Below, one piece after another: positions 11,098 through 23,477 of a stretch of 64,000 nucleotides of DNA (the first letter of the stretch is position 1; each line of letters begins with the position of its first letter). A program made the translations under genes and the position numbers. Below the pieces are notes generated by a model. It was not told the origin of the DNA. It did not search any database and saw only the letters and a program-made list of their open reading frames with translations. This DNA comes from Heligmosomoides polygyrus polygyrus (lineage: Eukaryota; Nematoda; Chromadorea; Rhabditida; Heligmosomidae): NCBI GenBank assembly GCA_947396885.1, contig OX377202.1, positions 78,960,643 to 79,024,642 on the forward strand, read 5' to 3'.

Positions 11098-11335
11098 TAC
11101 ACCCTCGCCTTTCAGTGGATGTTATGGAGTCGACTTGAATGCGTATTCTCCTATGAAATGACTTGCGTGGACAGCAGGCAGGCGAGTTGGCGTTTTATCC
11201 TTCCCAGACAGTCCTAGTACCAAGTCACCGATCCGAATGGTGATGTAAGGCTAGGTTGGCCTGGGTGGGACCTAGATCAGGAGTGAGTCGGCTCACTTGC
11301 ATGCACGCACAGACGGCGCCTACTCCGGCTACGCA
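11098..11335 (-). repeat. SINE-1 copy, decayed
   Basis: Reverse-orientation match to the SINE-1 body: GAATGCGTAT, the TTATCCTTCCCAGACAG segment, GTTGGCCTGGGTGGG, and GACGGCGCCTACTCC close to the A box. Lies in the 6.4-kb GPCR intron. Confidence 0.6.
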
Positions 11336-12639
11336 AAAAGGTTTCACTAAGGGTGGGTCTTTATCTTCATCCAGAATTTCCTTCAGGTGAGGGTAATGTT
11401 GTAATTACTGCCGGCGTTGAACTGTGTCGTATATTCTCTGAAATTTGAAATAAAATGAATTCATGACGTAGTGTTGGTTCTCAGCCGCATTTGCATTGAT
11501 CGAGGTAAATACATCATCCGAATTACATAATACGCATACATATCTTAGTCATGGAGCGAATCCAGGGACTCTGTTTGTTAATGATGTTCCTTCCACCTTG
11601 CTGTATCCTAACTTTCCTGTTATCTTGGTTCGAAATAAACCCTGGTTTAAGCCACATCAAATAACACGTTTCTCGCGCTAATAAGCATAGGCAAAATCCA
11701 CACATCGGTGGCAGCGGCTTGCCAAGGCGCTTGTTGACATCCATGAAATGTGAGATCATTGCAAATCCTCACCTTACGATTTGGAAAACAGCCCAAAAGA
11801 ATTGGATATTTTTCTGTAATTTTGAATAAATGAAATTATTGTTGTTTAAAATTTAATTTATTATTTAAAATTATTATTGACATTAATACATAAAATATGA
11901 ATAATATGTTCAATTAGTAATGGTTTGCAGGAGCTCATCTTGCTTCTTCATAAAAAGCCATCCGTTCCTAGAAAATTTCAAATCTCCTTTTCATAGACAG
12001 TCCAGCACAGAGTAGCAAACTCCGCTATAATTTTTGAGCGTCCTCTTTTGCTATTCCGAATACAATCGAATTAAAATATTTCTGGTCGTAGACCAGTGCT
12101 GTCGCCCAAACAAAAAATCTAAATCTATCAGCATCTACATCTCTCTCCTGATCACGTGTTAAGCTAAATTGTTAAAGGCCTAAAGTTCTGGATTTTTGAA
12201 GAAGAATTATTTTTTATTAATTATGGAGGTCGATCCCGTCATGGGTTTAGTGTTCAACCTATGTACAGTAGTTAGGTTGCAGTAGTTACTAATGCTCCCA
12301 GATAAAAAACTATGGGACGCCATCGTAACGGTTTCATTCGATTATAGGATTGTCAACAAAATTCCTTTTTTGAGATCACTTCTATAGCCCGTACGTAGAC
12401 CTGTTCTTCAAGTCGTCGGTACTGTTCTGTTTGTTAGCCATGTCATAAAGGGCCAACTATTAGGTGTTTACAGCCTTCCACTTCCAAACATATGCTTGAA
12501 TTATTGAGCTATTTTGGCAGAGTAGTTTTCGAACTATTGCAGCAATGGTTCACTTTGACTTCCCCTGCTACTTCGTACATGTGAACCTCGACAGCGTCTG
12601 TTACCCGGTTTTTGAATTCCATATGTGTAATACTGATAT

Positions 12640-15290
12640 TAATAATGCTGGTACTTGGGTTCTACCTTGTCGCGGTGTACCAGCTTGTAGCGGAAACCGG
12701 GATATCCGCAAGGATATGGCCTGCCAAGCCTCTGACCAGTTTCCGTGACTAAAGAATCCAAAGCGCCCAAGCTCATGGTGAGTTGGCGCTCTCCTTGAGC
12801 AACAGGAACGCCCCAGCAAGGCTATCCTGTGGGACGAATTATGCTACAACAACTTTGCTCTCTTGCCTTAGTCCCCTGCAGGCTCTCACTGCCCAGTACG
12901 GTAGCGCTGGATCAACAAACAGCCAAAGGCGAAGAAATCTCAGTACCGTAGGCTACCATCGGAAATTGACAAGAGCGAGCCATTTGATTGTCTGCACATA
13001 CAACTGTCGTAGCATCAACACGGCCGCTCAGTTATCGGCCTTAATCGAGGAGACAAAACGGATTTCGTATCATGTAATTGGACTGAGCGAAACGAAACGT
13101 AAAGATCCTCTATCATGCATGTAGAACGATGGAACTGCTGTATTCCTCGGAGCGCGTAGAGCAGAAACAACATCAGGAGGAGTCGGCTTCATTGTAGCAC
13201 CCGATTCATTGTAAGAACGGAAATAGTGTCACCTTCTATGGCCATCGACTCGGCGTTCTCACTGCAACTCTGGCGTGGAACGTCGATGTCTCCGTAATTC
13301 AAGTATGCGCCCCGACGGCCAACAGCAACGAGGAGCTCCATGACGAATTCTGTGAAGAGCTAGGAGATCTGGTTAGAGCACAGAAGAGCAGCTATGTAGC
13401 TGTAGCTGGAGACTTCAACGCACGTATCGGACCTCGTAGAGCTGGTGAGCGTTTTATCGGGCCTAATAGTGGGGAGATCCGCAACGAATATGGTGAGAAG
13501 CTGGTAGAAACTTTTGCGAAGTACATCATCTGTATCACTGCAACAGCCAGTTCTTTAAGTCGCCATTGAAGAGATGGACACACTCATCTTCGAACGGAGA
13601 ACATTTCCACGAGCTGGACCACATCTTAGCAGCAGAAGGGCCCTGACAGATGTCGGAGTCCTTCAATACGGGTAGCGATCACCGACTGTTGCGAGCTCGA
13701 CTTCACGCGGATCGGTCTCATATACGCCCTTCACGGGCACGATCGTAGATTCCCAAGGCAACGGTTTTGAACACAGAGGCGATTAAGCAATGGTGGAAAG
13801 TGCAGACCTAGAAATGTCGGGCGGCATCGATGAACTATACTCGGCTGATAAATACAGTAACGACGACTGCCCACCGGTGCTGTATTGCGGCTCCAAATCA
13901 CAGCTCTCGCCGAATTTCCGATATCACGCGACGTCTCCTTGCACAGCGAAGACTGATGGACCGTCAGCGAAATCACGTTGAGTACACTATATTGTGCAGG
14001 CTGTGCAGACAAAAGCTTACGGAAGATCACAGGAGTTTCTCACCTCAACGACTATTGGACACAGCAGCCACCAAATGGAGTCTGAAGAAAACAAAACGTG
14101 ATCTTGCAAAATACCGTCATGTGATTCCCTGCTTAAAGGCTCTTGACGGAACGCGTCTCTGGAAGAAGCGCAACCGGTGGAGCAGGCAGGCTTCCGAAGG
14201 AAGTTCAGCACCCTGGATCACATACTGACCTGCTGTCGAATAATTGAAGCTTCTCGAGAATACCACTAACCTCTGGTGTTAACATTTATCGATTACCACA
14301 AAGCGTTCGATTTAGTGGAACCGCAGAAAGTTTGGGAAGCACTTAACGAACAGGGGGATCGAACCACGATACGCAAACATTCTGAGCAAATGTTACGCCG
14401 GATGCATCACTATATTTCGCCCATTTCATCGCGACTTAGAGGTGGCTGTGGAAAGAGGCGTGCGTCAAGGTGATCCTATCTCTCCTAACCTCTTCTCAGC
14501 GTGTTTGGAATCAACCATCCGTCGCTGTAATTGGAGCGACTATGGCATCGAAGTCGATGGGAGGCAGCTGAACCACCTGAGATTTGCCGATGATATTGTC
14601 CTCATCACAAAGTCCACGCAGCAGGCGTCAAGAATGCTGCACGAACATCGAAGGAGCTGAGGCTGGATTAACGATCAACATGTCGAAGACGAAATTTATG
14701 AGGAATGAATTCGTGGGCGGTGACCCAGTACTGTTTGAAGAAGTTCCTTTACAGGAAGCTGCAATAACTGTGAACTGAGAGCTAATATCTTCAACTCCGC
14801 AGTTCTTCCTGCGCTATGTTACGCTTGTGAAACATGGGCCTTAACAAAAGCAGCAGAAGATCAATTACGAAGAGTGCAAACGGCTTTGGAAAGGAAGATG
14901 GTCGGCATCTCTTTACACCAGCAGCGACTCTCTGGATTGCACGATGAACAAATCCGAGCAATGTCCAAAGTCCGGGATGTCATTCTTCATATCGATGAAG
15001 CGAAACGCCATTCGCTGGACATTTGATGAGACGAAAGGACGGACGTTGGAGTACTGCCACTGTACACTGGGAACCACTCAGTAAGAAACGACCACTCGGT
15101 CGCCCTCCTCTACAGTGGCAAGATTCGCTCGCTCATCGGAACAACAGCCGTGCCTCTAACATCAAACCGATTAAGGTGCTCGTCCACTGGTCAACTTTGG
15201 CGAACAAGTTGGGACGCGCGCAAGACAAATCGTTGCTGAGGAACGGGTCACAAAGATGCAAAGAAAGAAAGATACATGTAATTGAATAGT
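12640..15290 (+). pseudogene. Nearly full-length, decayed RTE-type non-LTR retrotransposon (copy A)
   Basis: Read in several frames, this stretch holds the whole layout of an RTE element. An AP endonuclease starts near 12985 with CTYNCRSINTAAQLSALIEE and LSETKRK, with AVAGDFNARIG near 13400. The RT domain has FIDYHKAFDLVE (14285), VERGVRQGDPISPNLF and RFADDIVLI (14580). A C-terminal part follows with YACETWALT, GRPPLQWQDSL and a terminal AAAGAAAGA-like tail near 15260. Multiple stops and frameshifts make it non-coding now, although the FADD catalytic box is still readable. It lies in the intron between GPCR exons 2 and 3, antisense to that gene, and accounts for about 40% of the intron. Confidence 0.85.
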
Positions 15291-15299
15291 TAGATGTTG

Positions 15300-16850
15300 A
15301 CAGAGAAATGACTAGTGTCAAAGCTGTACTGCACAATTGCTAGAGGAGTCCTAGAATACCAACGGAATAGTAATAACAAGGAATAACAACATTATTTTTT
15401 CAACAACTAGTCAATAAAAGTTTCCCAAAGGGTATTAAAATTTTAGTACAACTTATGCCTCGTTCGCACATGAAGCTACATGTTATATTTTATCAGACGA
15501 TTAGTAGAAAGCCGAAAGATGTGCTCGGTTTTATCTACAGGATGAATTGTTCTAAAAGTCATACCTCTTCTGCCAGTGAAACCGTATCAGAAGATGAAAG
15601 CTTATATAAAAGAGTGAATAGTCGGGATCGCACTGTGTACTCCCCCAAAGCTTTTAATGATAGAATCGATTTATTTCCTGTGATGCAAATGCTTGCTACA
15701 ACTCGACCACGAACTAACTGCCACTGCCCGCTTTCCTTGAAGTCTAGAAGAAAGCCGCAACACCACAGTTTGTGACAGAACAGGCACTCTCGAATGTGCG
15801 AGCAATGATCGAGAAGGAGAACAACTGCATCAGCGTCAAAACGCTATCAGCAAGATTTAAGACTTTGACGAAACGGTAAGAAAATGCGAAGAAGCGCTAT
15901 GGGGTAGGGTATGTCAAGATCGTTTCGCGCACATATTCAAAATCGCAAATTATAAATTACGCAGATTCGTGTGTACGGTATGTATCATCTTTCGTATGTA
16001 TAAGTTTTTTTAGAAAACTGATGACATCGACGACATTAATAGCTTTCCCTGAACCCAAGCAACACCACCAACATATATAAACTCATAGAGGGAGCTATAA
16101 CTGAAACTGCTATCAAAATAAAGTCCATCAAAAATTCATTCCTATGGCAATCTATAAAGTATCGAAATAAAATCAAAATCGTCGAGCTTTCAAACGCAAC
16201 AGAGAAGAAGACTCGGATTGATCCACACTTTGTCGCTCGAGTGCTGAGTCAACGACGAAACATCGTTTTGTTTAGTTTGCTGCAAAACTGCAACATTGTC
16301 CGTGCATTATCACTCAAGCCTATAATTCTGAATTTGGAAAGAGTAAACGGCGCAACTTCAGCTACTTATAAGACGCAATGTTTCTATTTTTAGGGTAGCT
16401 ACGCAGTAACTGGAGGGCGATGAGTTTGATAAATGTTTGGTAAATAATTTGGAATGGTGCCTTTCCGCAAATAAAATCTATATTCTATCTAAATTCTATC
16501 TAAAATATTCCATCTGAATTCCTAAAATCTGGAAGGAAAGAAAGGATTGGGTTTTCCTTCAAAGTGATTGACACAACTAATCGTAGGTGCGGTCAAAATC
16601 GATTAGTTGTTGGAACTTGCTAGATGACTTCACCGCTGTTGGCCAGCCAGCCTTTGCGTAAGCAGTGGAAAACGCGGGAATGAACTGCCAAGAAATTAAG
16701 TCCTCAAATTCGTGGCAAATGCATGAGAAGAGCTGTAGAGCGCAGAGCCGTTTTTCATAACAGAATATGTTTTCAATTACTTTTCTCTACAATTGAAGGT
16801 AGCTGTGAAGTAAGTGAAGCATGTGTGAGTTTGAGGAAGTGCTCTATAAT
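15300..16850. other. Stretch with no recognised gene
   Basis: Remainder of the large GPCR intron. A 106-codon open frame on the plus strand (15455-15775) has no features I recognise and no convincing splice context; it is probably chance or an unknown repeat. Confidence 0.4.
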
Positions 16851-16854
16851 ATAC

Positions 16855-16992
16855 CTTGTCTTTGAGGTAAACAAAACCGGCATCGACACCAAACAGCAGC
16901 AAATAAGTGAGACATATGAGCATGTCCATCGACGCCAGGCAGGCCAAATAGACGGAGGCCGGCAATGTCCTCCAGAAGACAGCCATCAGAAG
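16855..16992 (-). CDS. GPCR exon 2 (TM2 and first extracellular loop)
   Basis: 138 nt, exactly 46 codons, phase 0 at both ends (residues 40-85). Acceptor TTTTAG at 16993, donor GTATAT below 16855. After a short loop (FWRTLP) comes a hydrophobic helix with LASMDMLICLTYLLLF, where the aspartate fits the conserved TM2 acidic position. The exon then runs into FVYLKDK, the first extracellular loop. The intron to exon 1 is 81 nt. Confidence 0.9.
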
Positions 16993-17073
16993 CTAAAAGG
17001 CTGGGTTGGATGGAGCAACACTGAAGAACAATAAGCACGACAACTGCGCAAACCAAATCAGATAGGGGCTTAC

Positions 17074-17190
17074 CGTGTTGGCGAGAATACCGAACACTGA
17101 GACCATGGAAAATGCCGTAATGATGAGGAATCTCTGCAAGGTGTAGCCTTCGAAGAAACCGCATTCCTCAACCTCTATGCTGAGGTTCAT
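17074..17190 (-). CDS. GPCR exon 1 (N-terminus and TM1) of a rhodopsin-family receptor, FMRFamide-receptor-like
   Basis: First visible coding exon, 117 nt and 39 codons, ending at a GTAAGC donor in phase 0. The ATG at 17190 lies six bases after a TTGTTGCAG acceptor (exon start at 17196), which could be a trans-splice site for a spliced leader or join an unseen 5' exon. The N-terminus has an N-L-S glycosylation site at residue 2 and a cysteine at 10; TM1 spans about 21-39 and ends GILANT. The six exons (17190-4837) give 231 open codons with TM1-TM5, an ERY motif and a loop-2 cysteine, so this is a plasma-membrane seven-helix receptor. By loop and TM3 character it is most like nematode FMRFamide-type peptide receptors; the ligand is unknown. 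TM6, TM7 and the tail are not in view. Because every visible exon is open with good splice sites, the gene looks under selection despite heavily invaded introns. Confidence 0.85.
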
Positions 17191-17199
17191 CGTGCCCTG

Positions 17200-18630
17200 C
17201 AACAACATACTAATCACTACGAAAAACATTCGAGGGAGGGAGAGAACGAGATTCCGCAGAAGATAAAAACATGAAAGAAGACGATGTTCGTTGAGCACGA
17301 GTTACTAGTGATGACCGAGGTCCCAGGAGGACCGCGCGAGCACAAGTGCCAATGTCTTCCGAAGGAAAAGAGTCGGAAGATTTGATTGCTTCGTTAAGTG
17401 GAAACCATGAGGCGATTGCCATGTGTATCCAGACAGCCGGCTAACCTCGCAGAGTTGTCGATGAACTCGAGACGAGCGAGGCTGTTAAGGAAGGAGGGAG
17501 AGGGCCTCGAGGCATGTTCTCGTTTATTCCGCGCGGAACCCAATTAACACAACTCCCCACATAAACAAGTTGAAGGTCGAAACAGTTTGGTACTCGCCTG
17601 CAATGACACCAAGAGGGAGATACAGATGTTCTCGCCGCACACCAAATAGGAACTAGTACACCGGTAACGTCGAAGGAACTCGATAGTTCCGGAATCCTCT
17701 CGCAGAATGTTCCGATAAAAGCAACACAGTTCCGAATCTGTTTGGTATGAACGGTGAGAATTCAACATTTCTTTTATTCGACAGGTATTTCAGACTCCTC
17801 AGGATCGTATGGATTCAGGTAATGGTGGATTTAATAGATCTTTACAACGAACTGTGTATAGAAAGCGAACTTCGTGTTAGATTCTCCAAGCTACAGAGGA
17901 AAGATAGAAGGAAGTGATACAGTTAAGAAAACATCCTTGCGTTCTCGGAAACGGCGAAAGTTTCCTCAATTTGTCGCGCATCTCTGTAAAGGTTGAATGA
18001 TGCCAGGCAGAAATGGCAAACAGAGCGTGTCATTTTCTACTTCGGACAGATGGAGGAAGTCGCAGAACCTGGGAACTCTAGAGCATTGTTGGAGAGCTTA
18101 GAGGCTTCGCCGCCTCGGGCAGTGCTAAACGCATTAGTTTGCAACTGTGACAACAATAAAGGAATAGGCAAGGAGAACGACACACAACAACAAGCACGAC
18201 GTTGAACGTGAACCGCTGCAACTTCCCACACCGAACTGTTTGCCAGAAGAATGTTTGCGGCTGCAAAACGTTCGACATCATGGGTGGCTTAGAAACATGA
18301 AGTACATTGTTGTGCTAAGGAGATAAGGCACTAACATAACATCCCCAAGCTGAAGATGATGAGGGACTTACCTTCTTATGTCAGCAAAACGGTATTGATG
18401 GATTTCTCTTGAAGTGAAAAGCAAACACAGCACAGGTCGCTGTTATTGAACTGACCTGGCTAATGTCTAGATTAAATGAAGAACGGGTGAGATTCTAGGA
18501 TTTAACATTGCTAGCTATTAGATGCTTAAACTGCAGGGAGAGATGGAAGGCCTTTTAGGCCTAAGCGGGGGTCGAACCAAACAAATAAACTCGATTCATG
18601 GGTGCATTCGACACTTAATCATGAAAGGAT
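17200..18630. other. Stretch upstream of the GPCR with no recognised gene
   Basis: This should contain the GPCR promoter and any 5' UTR exon. I see no clear TATA box or coding exon; open frames on both strands are short and featureless. Confidence 0.4.
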
Positions 18631-18639
18631 TAAAGGATA

Positions 18640-18895
18640 AGGTACAGCCTTAATTTCCTTTCGGGATGGGCAACGCATTCTCCTTCTACGGGGTGTCGAA
18701 AGCGTTTTGAGCGCTTATTTGGCAAGTACAATGAATTGCGGTGGCTAACCGATGAGATCAGTGTTTTATCGCAATTCACCGACTTGGAAAGATGGAAGGG
18801 TTGGTTGACCTGGGTGGGAAATTCCATCCAAGGATCTGGTATCGAGTACATGACACAGCCGGCACCTCTTCCCACTGCGCTCCACGCACCCGCTC
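18640..18895 (-). repeat. SINE-1 copy
   Basis: Reverse orientation. The A-box region reads GAGCGCAGTGGGAAGAGG, followed by GGTGCCGGCTGTG, GATACCAGATCC, the CCCACCCAGGTCAACCAACC body and TCGGTGAATTGCG. The internal GCCAGCCG block is altered (GGTTAGCCACC) but recognisable. Confidence 0.75.
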
Positions 18896-18899
18896 GATC

Positions 18900-20250
18900 C
18901 TTAACCGTCGGCCTCGCGTCTGTCCCTCGAAAAATCGAGACGAGAACGCATCAAATCTGTAGACTCGCTCCAAATGCTGTGTGTGTTAGACTCAGCTCAT
19001 CCAAACGCGCAGTGACACCGCTACCAATGACATCTGCGTCTTAGAAGTGGTGATGTCCGTTTCTCCACGGGGTGCCGCTGCCCGCTTTTTCAGGCCGGAT
19101 TGAATATGGACAGGCGATAGGCCCTTATGATAGGCCTGCTCACGAACATCCCATGTCACTTCACAATGTATGATGGCTCAGGTTTTCAAGACTGTTCTGC
19201 GTCTTTCGCGGGGAGCGACGCACACTCGCGAACGTCGGCGAGTACAGGGTCCTAAGCAGGATCTGCTGATCAGGAAGCAGCGGGGAGATGAAGAGTCGTT
19301 TTCTGTGCGTTGTAGGAGGCGAGGTGGTCCTCTTGCTGGTCAGGCAACATAAGACGAGGCTTGAAGGCCATCAGTGTGGAAGACCCAGAACCAGTAATGG
19401 TACTCCTGCAAGGCCATTCCGCGAGGATTACTGCCTCCAATTTCTGCACTGCATGAGACAACAGTTTCGAACGTTAGACTCCCCTATGCTGTGGAAGAAG
19501 ACAACCTGCGGGCCCTCAGAAGCAAGCCCAATTCAACAACTCGTGAATTGGCCGGGACATTTTGGACTTTAGTTGGATGACCTACTCAATGAGACAGCCA
19601 GAAATCCTTAGGTGCCGGAAATTCTTGCTGTTTTGGGTGCAACACGAGCTGCAGGTCTCGGACAAGGCATGTCGAATTAGCTGTGTCGAGTCATTACTCC
19701 TTAACTTAACCAGTACAGAAAGGACCTGTTCAAGAAGAAATTGACAGTGATGACGAAAGCTCGGTTCTCAACGTCAAGCAAACTCGCAAGAGCCAATGAC
19801 CATCATGCGGAGAACCGGCTACAAGGCAGCCGGTAGCTGACGGACTCAGCTTCACTAAGAATTGTTCTGTGACGAGACCAAGTAACAGCGGCGGTTTACG
19901 CTACCCAGCTTCCGACTCTGGTAAACTTCATGAACTCCCAGAATGGGAACACGACTAATCCTCCGCGACCACACATGTCCTCACCCTTCAACCTGCATCT
20001 CCGTATCTTTAAGATAGAGAGTTATAGGCTCGACATGAACTGGAGACGGCAGCTTTCTACTTTTTTTCAACAATCTCCAGAACAATCTGCTGGCGGAGAA
20101 GAATAGAAAGGTGTCCCGCAAGACGGAAGAGAATTCTAGACTTGATTGGAGATTACAATATTGAGTGAGCTTGTAAGGGCCCCCATACTTGCAGCAACGC
20201 GGCAGCCCTATCTTTAATCAAAGTCTCAGAGAAGCAGAGTTTGTCGCTGA
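18900..20250. other. Stretch with no recognised gene
   Basis: No convincing coding region. The plus strand around 19170-19745 has overlapping short frames in two registers that could be a very old retroelement, but no diagnostic motif is readable. Confidence 0.4.
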
Positions 20251-20464
20251 TGTGCCGCCTGGGCGGCAAGAGGGGCGTCGTCAACGCGGCGGCCGCTTTG
20301 CTGCCAAAAATTTCTGTCTGGGCTCTAACTGATCGGGGCAGGATCTAGAGTGGAAACTGATAACGATCACTGCCCAGGTCCGACTTACAATGAATCTTGG
20401 CATGACGTTCCTACATATCGATGCAGTGTTCTTGAGTTGTTCACCAAGATTGTTAACGTCTTTT

Positions 20465-20506
20465 ATTAGGCTGACGTTTCGGCGAGTTTCGCCTTCTTCG
20501 GAGCCT
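20465..20506 (-). ncRNA. Hammerhead-like ribozyme motif in PLE 3' region
   Basis: Minus strand reads CCGAAGA, then A-GGCGA-AAC-TCGCC (a 5-bp stem II with a small loop), then GAAAC-GTC. This matches the hammerhead catalytic layout CUGANGA / stem II / GAAA / UH with one core change (second core base C instead of U). PLEs are known to carry minimal type I hammerheads in their terminal repeats. It lies about 290 bp downstream of the PLE endonuclease fragment on the same strand. Confidence 0.6.
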
Positions 20507-20926
20507 GGAGAAGTCGGAAACATTCGCAGAACTACTCGCTCAAACATCATTTCATTCTACAGAATACCTTTCTTAGGGAAAAGTGAGACAAGATCAGATA
20601 TGGGAGTTGCGAAGGGCGACTAACCTGACAGGCGGTTGCCGTAAGGGACCACCGTTCACCCGTAGCTGGAGGCAACGTGGGTGAGTGAGCTTCAACCCCG
20701 GGACCACTCGACTTATATACCCCTGTAGATCAGATCGAACGGTGGATCAGAACCTATCCTAACGGTGGACCAGGATCAATGAAGGGTGCCAGTTCTTGCG
20801 TTATCGCTGGACACTCCTCCTTACGGTTGACCTGGGGATTCCTGGCCGTGATCCAAAGTGCTCCCAGTGTCGTGCGAGCCGAGATGTCATTTTCTCGGGC
20901 TAAAATCGACACGGACACCTGGGGTA
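20507..20926 (-). pseudogene. Penelope-like element: endonuclease C-terminus and 3' region
   Basis: Minus strand from 20926 encodes VSVSILARENDISART, then ALWITARNPQ-NRKEEC and ITQELAPF, the conserved tail after the GIY-YIG endonuclease of PLE proteins. The same ending is seen in the PLE at 62214-62350. It is the direct continuation of 24129-24280; the two were one sequence until the hAT-like element at 20927-24128 inserted. A stop ends the frame near 20754, followed by 3' non-coding sequence with an AACGGTGGATCAG motif also found at 57795. Confidence 0.8.
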
Positions 20927-21679
20927 CAGGGATGGGCGGAATTTCTGTTTTCTGTTTTCTGTTTTCTGATTTTCTGGCCATTTTGGGCAAATTTTTTCTG
21001 TTTTCTGTTTTCTGGGAAAATGGCCAAAAATTGGCCAGAAAACAGAAAATAGAGTCGCGAACAAAATTTTTTCACAGAAATCCTATGAAAAAAATTCAAA
21101 AGTATCATAGAATAGTGAGCTTCATTCCAAAATAGTGTTTCTAGAGTATCTTAAATGGCAAGCATGTAGCGTTTTTGAATACTCATGTAGCAATTGCGCC
21201 ATATACTCATGGACTATCCCACATGTTTGCTTGATTGATTGTGTAAGTGCTGCTGGCAAGGAGTTTCTTCATAGGACATTTTTCGACTTTCATAATTTGG
21301 CTTTGTATTCTTTTCCATATTAACAGTAGTTTGGACCATCTACGATCACTAAAAATCTTGTATTAAAACTATAAAACTAGTATTTTGAGAAGTACTAAAA
21401 TAAGTATTAACTAACCACTTGTCTTAGCGTTACTGTGGGTAGGGTTATTCTCCACCCCCGGTTTAAAAATTGAACATTGTTGTCCGGTCATCCCCAATAT
21501 CGCTTTCTGCAGAGCCTTTGTCGAAGCTGCTTTTCTAACTCTGAAGATTGCTCAGCTTTTGGTGTCACAAATTAGTAGGAGGCAGAAAAGTTTTTTTAGT
21601 TACCTCTGATTTCGCTGGCGATAGGGTGCAGGAAATTTCTCATTTTACGTATATCATCTGTCGTCCCATTGATGTTCAA

Positions 21680-22990
21680 GCGGGCACCATCAGCGTCTCC
21701 AAACGTCCGTGCCGCGTGCCAGGGTGCTCCAATGGATCCTTTTCGCTCGAGGGACGCGAAGGGCGTCATTGTTCAGGGCTTTGACGAAGAAGCCCGACCA
21801 AGCGTTGGTGGGCAGTTCCTGCTGTTCTCTTGACATCCCACGGAATCCCGTCGGTGACGTCCACTCGGTGTCTGCGAAGCGCATTACGTGGCCCACCTAA
21901 TTTTCGACGACTTGGCCCATGCGACAGCGTCTCTGATCTTCGAACGTCGGCGAAGCTTGAAACTCCGGAGGCCTTCTCTCACTTGCGTGAGTCGTGTCAC
22001 CGAGCATCGTCCTCTCGATTCCACGCTGCGCGACCCTGATCGCATGTTCATCCTGCTTTCATATGGCCCAGTTCTCTGATGCGTATGCTAGGGCAGGAAG
22101 AATAGTGAAGTCGAAAAGGTGCGTACGAACCGGACGTTCTTCGTCTTCTCTACGTCTCTTTCGACGCTCTTAAAAACTCCGCAAGCCGCTCTCGTTTCCT
22201 CCTGCTCATCTCTGGCGCTAGGCCGTTGGCCATGTTGACTTCGCATACACGTATCTGGAGCATTCGAAGACTTGTTGAGTGAGGATGACGCATCAGAAAC
22301 TCGTCCGTTCCTCATGAACATCGTCTTCGTAAGATTCAGCTGCAGTCCAACGTTCCCACATACACGGTCGAAGCCAACAAGCATCTGCTCCGCCTGGCTA
22401 GCGCTCGGTGTTATGAATACGATGTCATCAGCAAACCGAAGATGGTCAGTTGCCGGCCGTCGACCTTCACTCCATGTCTTCCCATTCTAGTTCGCGCATG
22501 GCGTTTTCGAGCTGAAGAGCTTTGAAGATATGGTATTCCACTGCCGAACCCCTCTCTTCACGTCGATGACGACGTCGTTGTAGAATGGTGAGATCTTGGT
22601 CGTGAATCCACTGTACAGCTCTCGAAGGGCTCTGATGTACAGAGTAGGAACGCCCTGAGCGAGCACGGCTTAGACGACCGCTTCAGTTTCGACAGAGTCG
22701 AACTCCTTCTTCAGATCGATGAAGGTAAGCCATAGCGGCAGCTTGAACTCTCGCGACACTTCGATGAGCTTCGTGTATGTGGTCGATCATGCTGAATCCT
22801 CTCCGAAATCCTGCTTGCTCGCATGGCTGTCCTTCGTCCAGCGTTCTGCTAATCCTATTCAGGATCACTCGAGTGAACAGCTTGTAGACTACAGGCAGCA
22901 GGCAGATCAGGCGATAGTTGCTAATGTCGTGCACTCCTGCACAGCAAGGTGTTCTGCTGGCCTTTCACTGAGATGTTATATGATATGTAG
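21680..22990 (-). pseudogene. 5'-truncated, decayed RTE retrotransposon (copy B)
   Basis: Minus strand from about 22940: [26 protein letters not shown], then [26 protein letters not shown]-type RT blocks. Further on come the LQLNLTKTMFMRNG segment (22340) and the C-terminal [13 protein letters not shown] followed by HWSTLAR (21896-21700). Frames break repeatedly, and the FADD region is unreadable in one frame. The endonuclease is missing. A CTCCTC(AGAT)-like end with an AATAAT tract lies near 22995. The whole copy is inside the hAT-like element at 20927-24128, so it inserted after that element existed. Confidence 0.8.
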
Positions 22991-23477
22991 ATCTGAGGAG
23001 AAATAATAATAATAATAATGTGATGTAATGCTCGGTCTCTATTATATGGTGTCTTCGCTTTCAAGGAAGCATCTTCACCCAAGATCAGCTATGCTGACAG
23101 CCCTTCAGTCGCAATTTCGTGTTGTTCTGTGAAATATCAAGCCAATACACAACATTTTTAGTCGGCTAAGTAGTAACTAGGTGCTGTTAAGAGCATTGGT
23201 AAGTTGGCCTGAAAACTTTCAGCTGCACGGAAACTAGGACCCTTACAAGGATAGGTATTCTCGATGAACAAGACGAATTAGGAAAATAGATTCTGGCGCA
23301 GCCAGTATTACTCAAAGAACCTCTGCACAGCTTTAGAGTATGTTGCGAGAGTGTGTCTACAAACTCAAGCAATTGTATTGAAACATACAAACAGTGATTA
23401 CTGAGCCTTCATCGTGTTCGGTACTCTAAAAGGCCAGTTTCTTACTAGTGGGACGGTTCTCTAATTGAGGCGTTAGC

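Noticed and set aside
12783..13124. A 113-codon open frame as a possible host gene
   Set aside because: Its second half is the start of an RTE endonuclease (CTYNCRS...LSETKRK), so it belongs to the retrotransposon.
20927..21060. TTTTCTG tract as an ordinary microsatellite
   Set aside because: It begins exactly at a transposon terminus and recurs at the other terminus of the same element, so it is part of the element.
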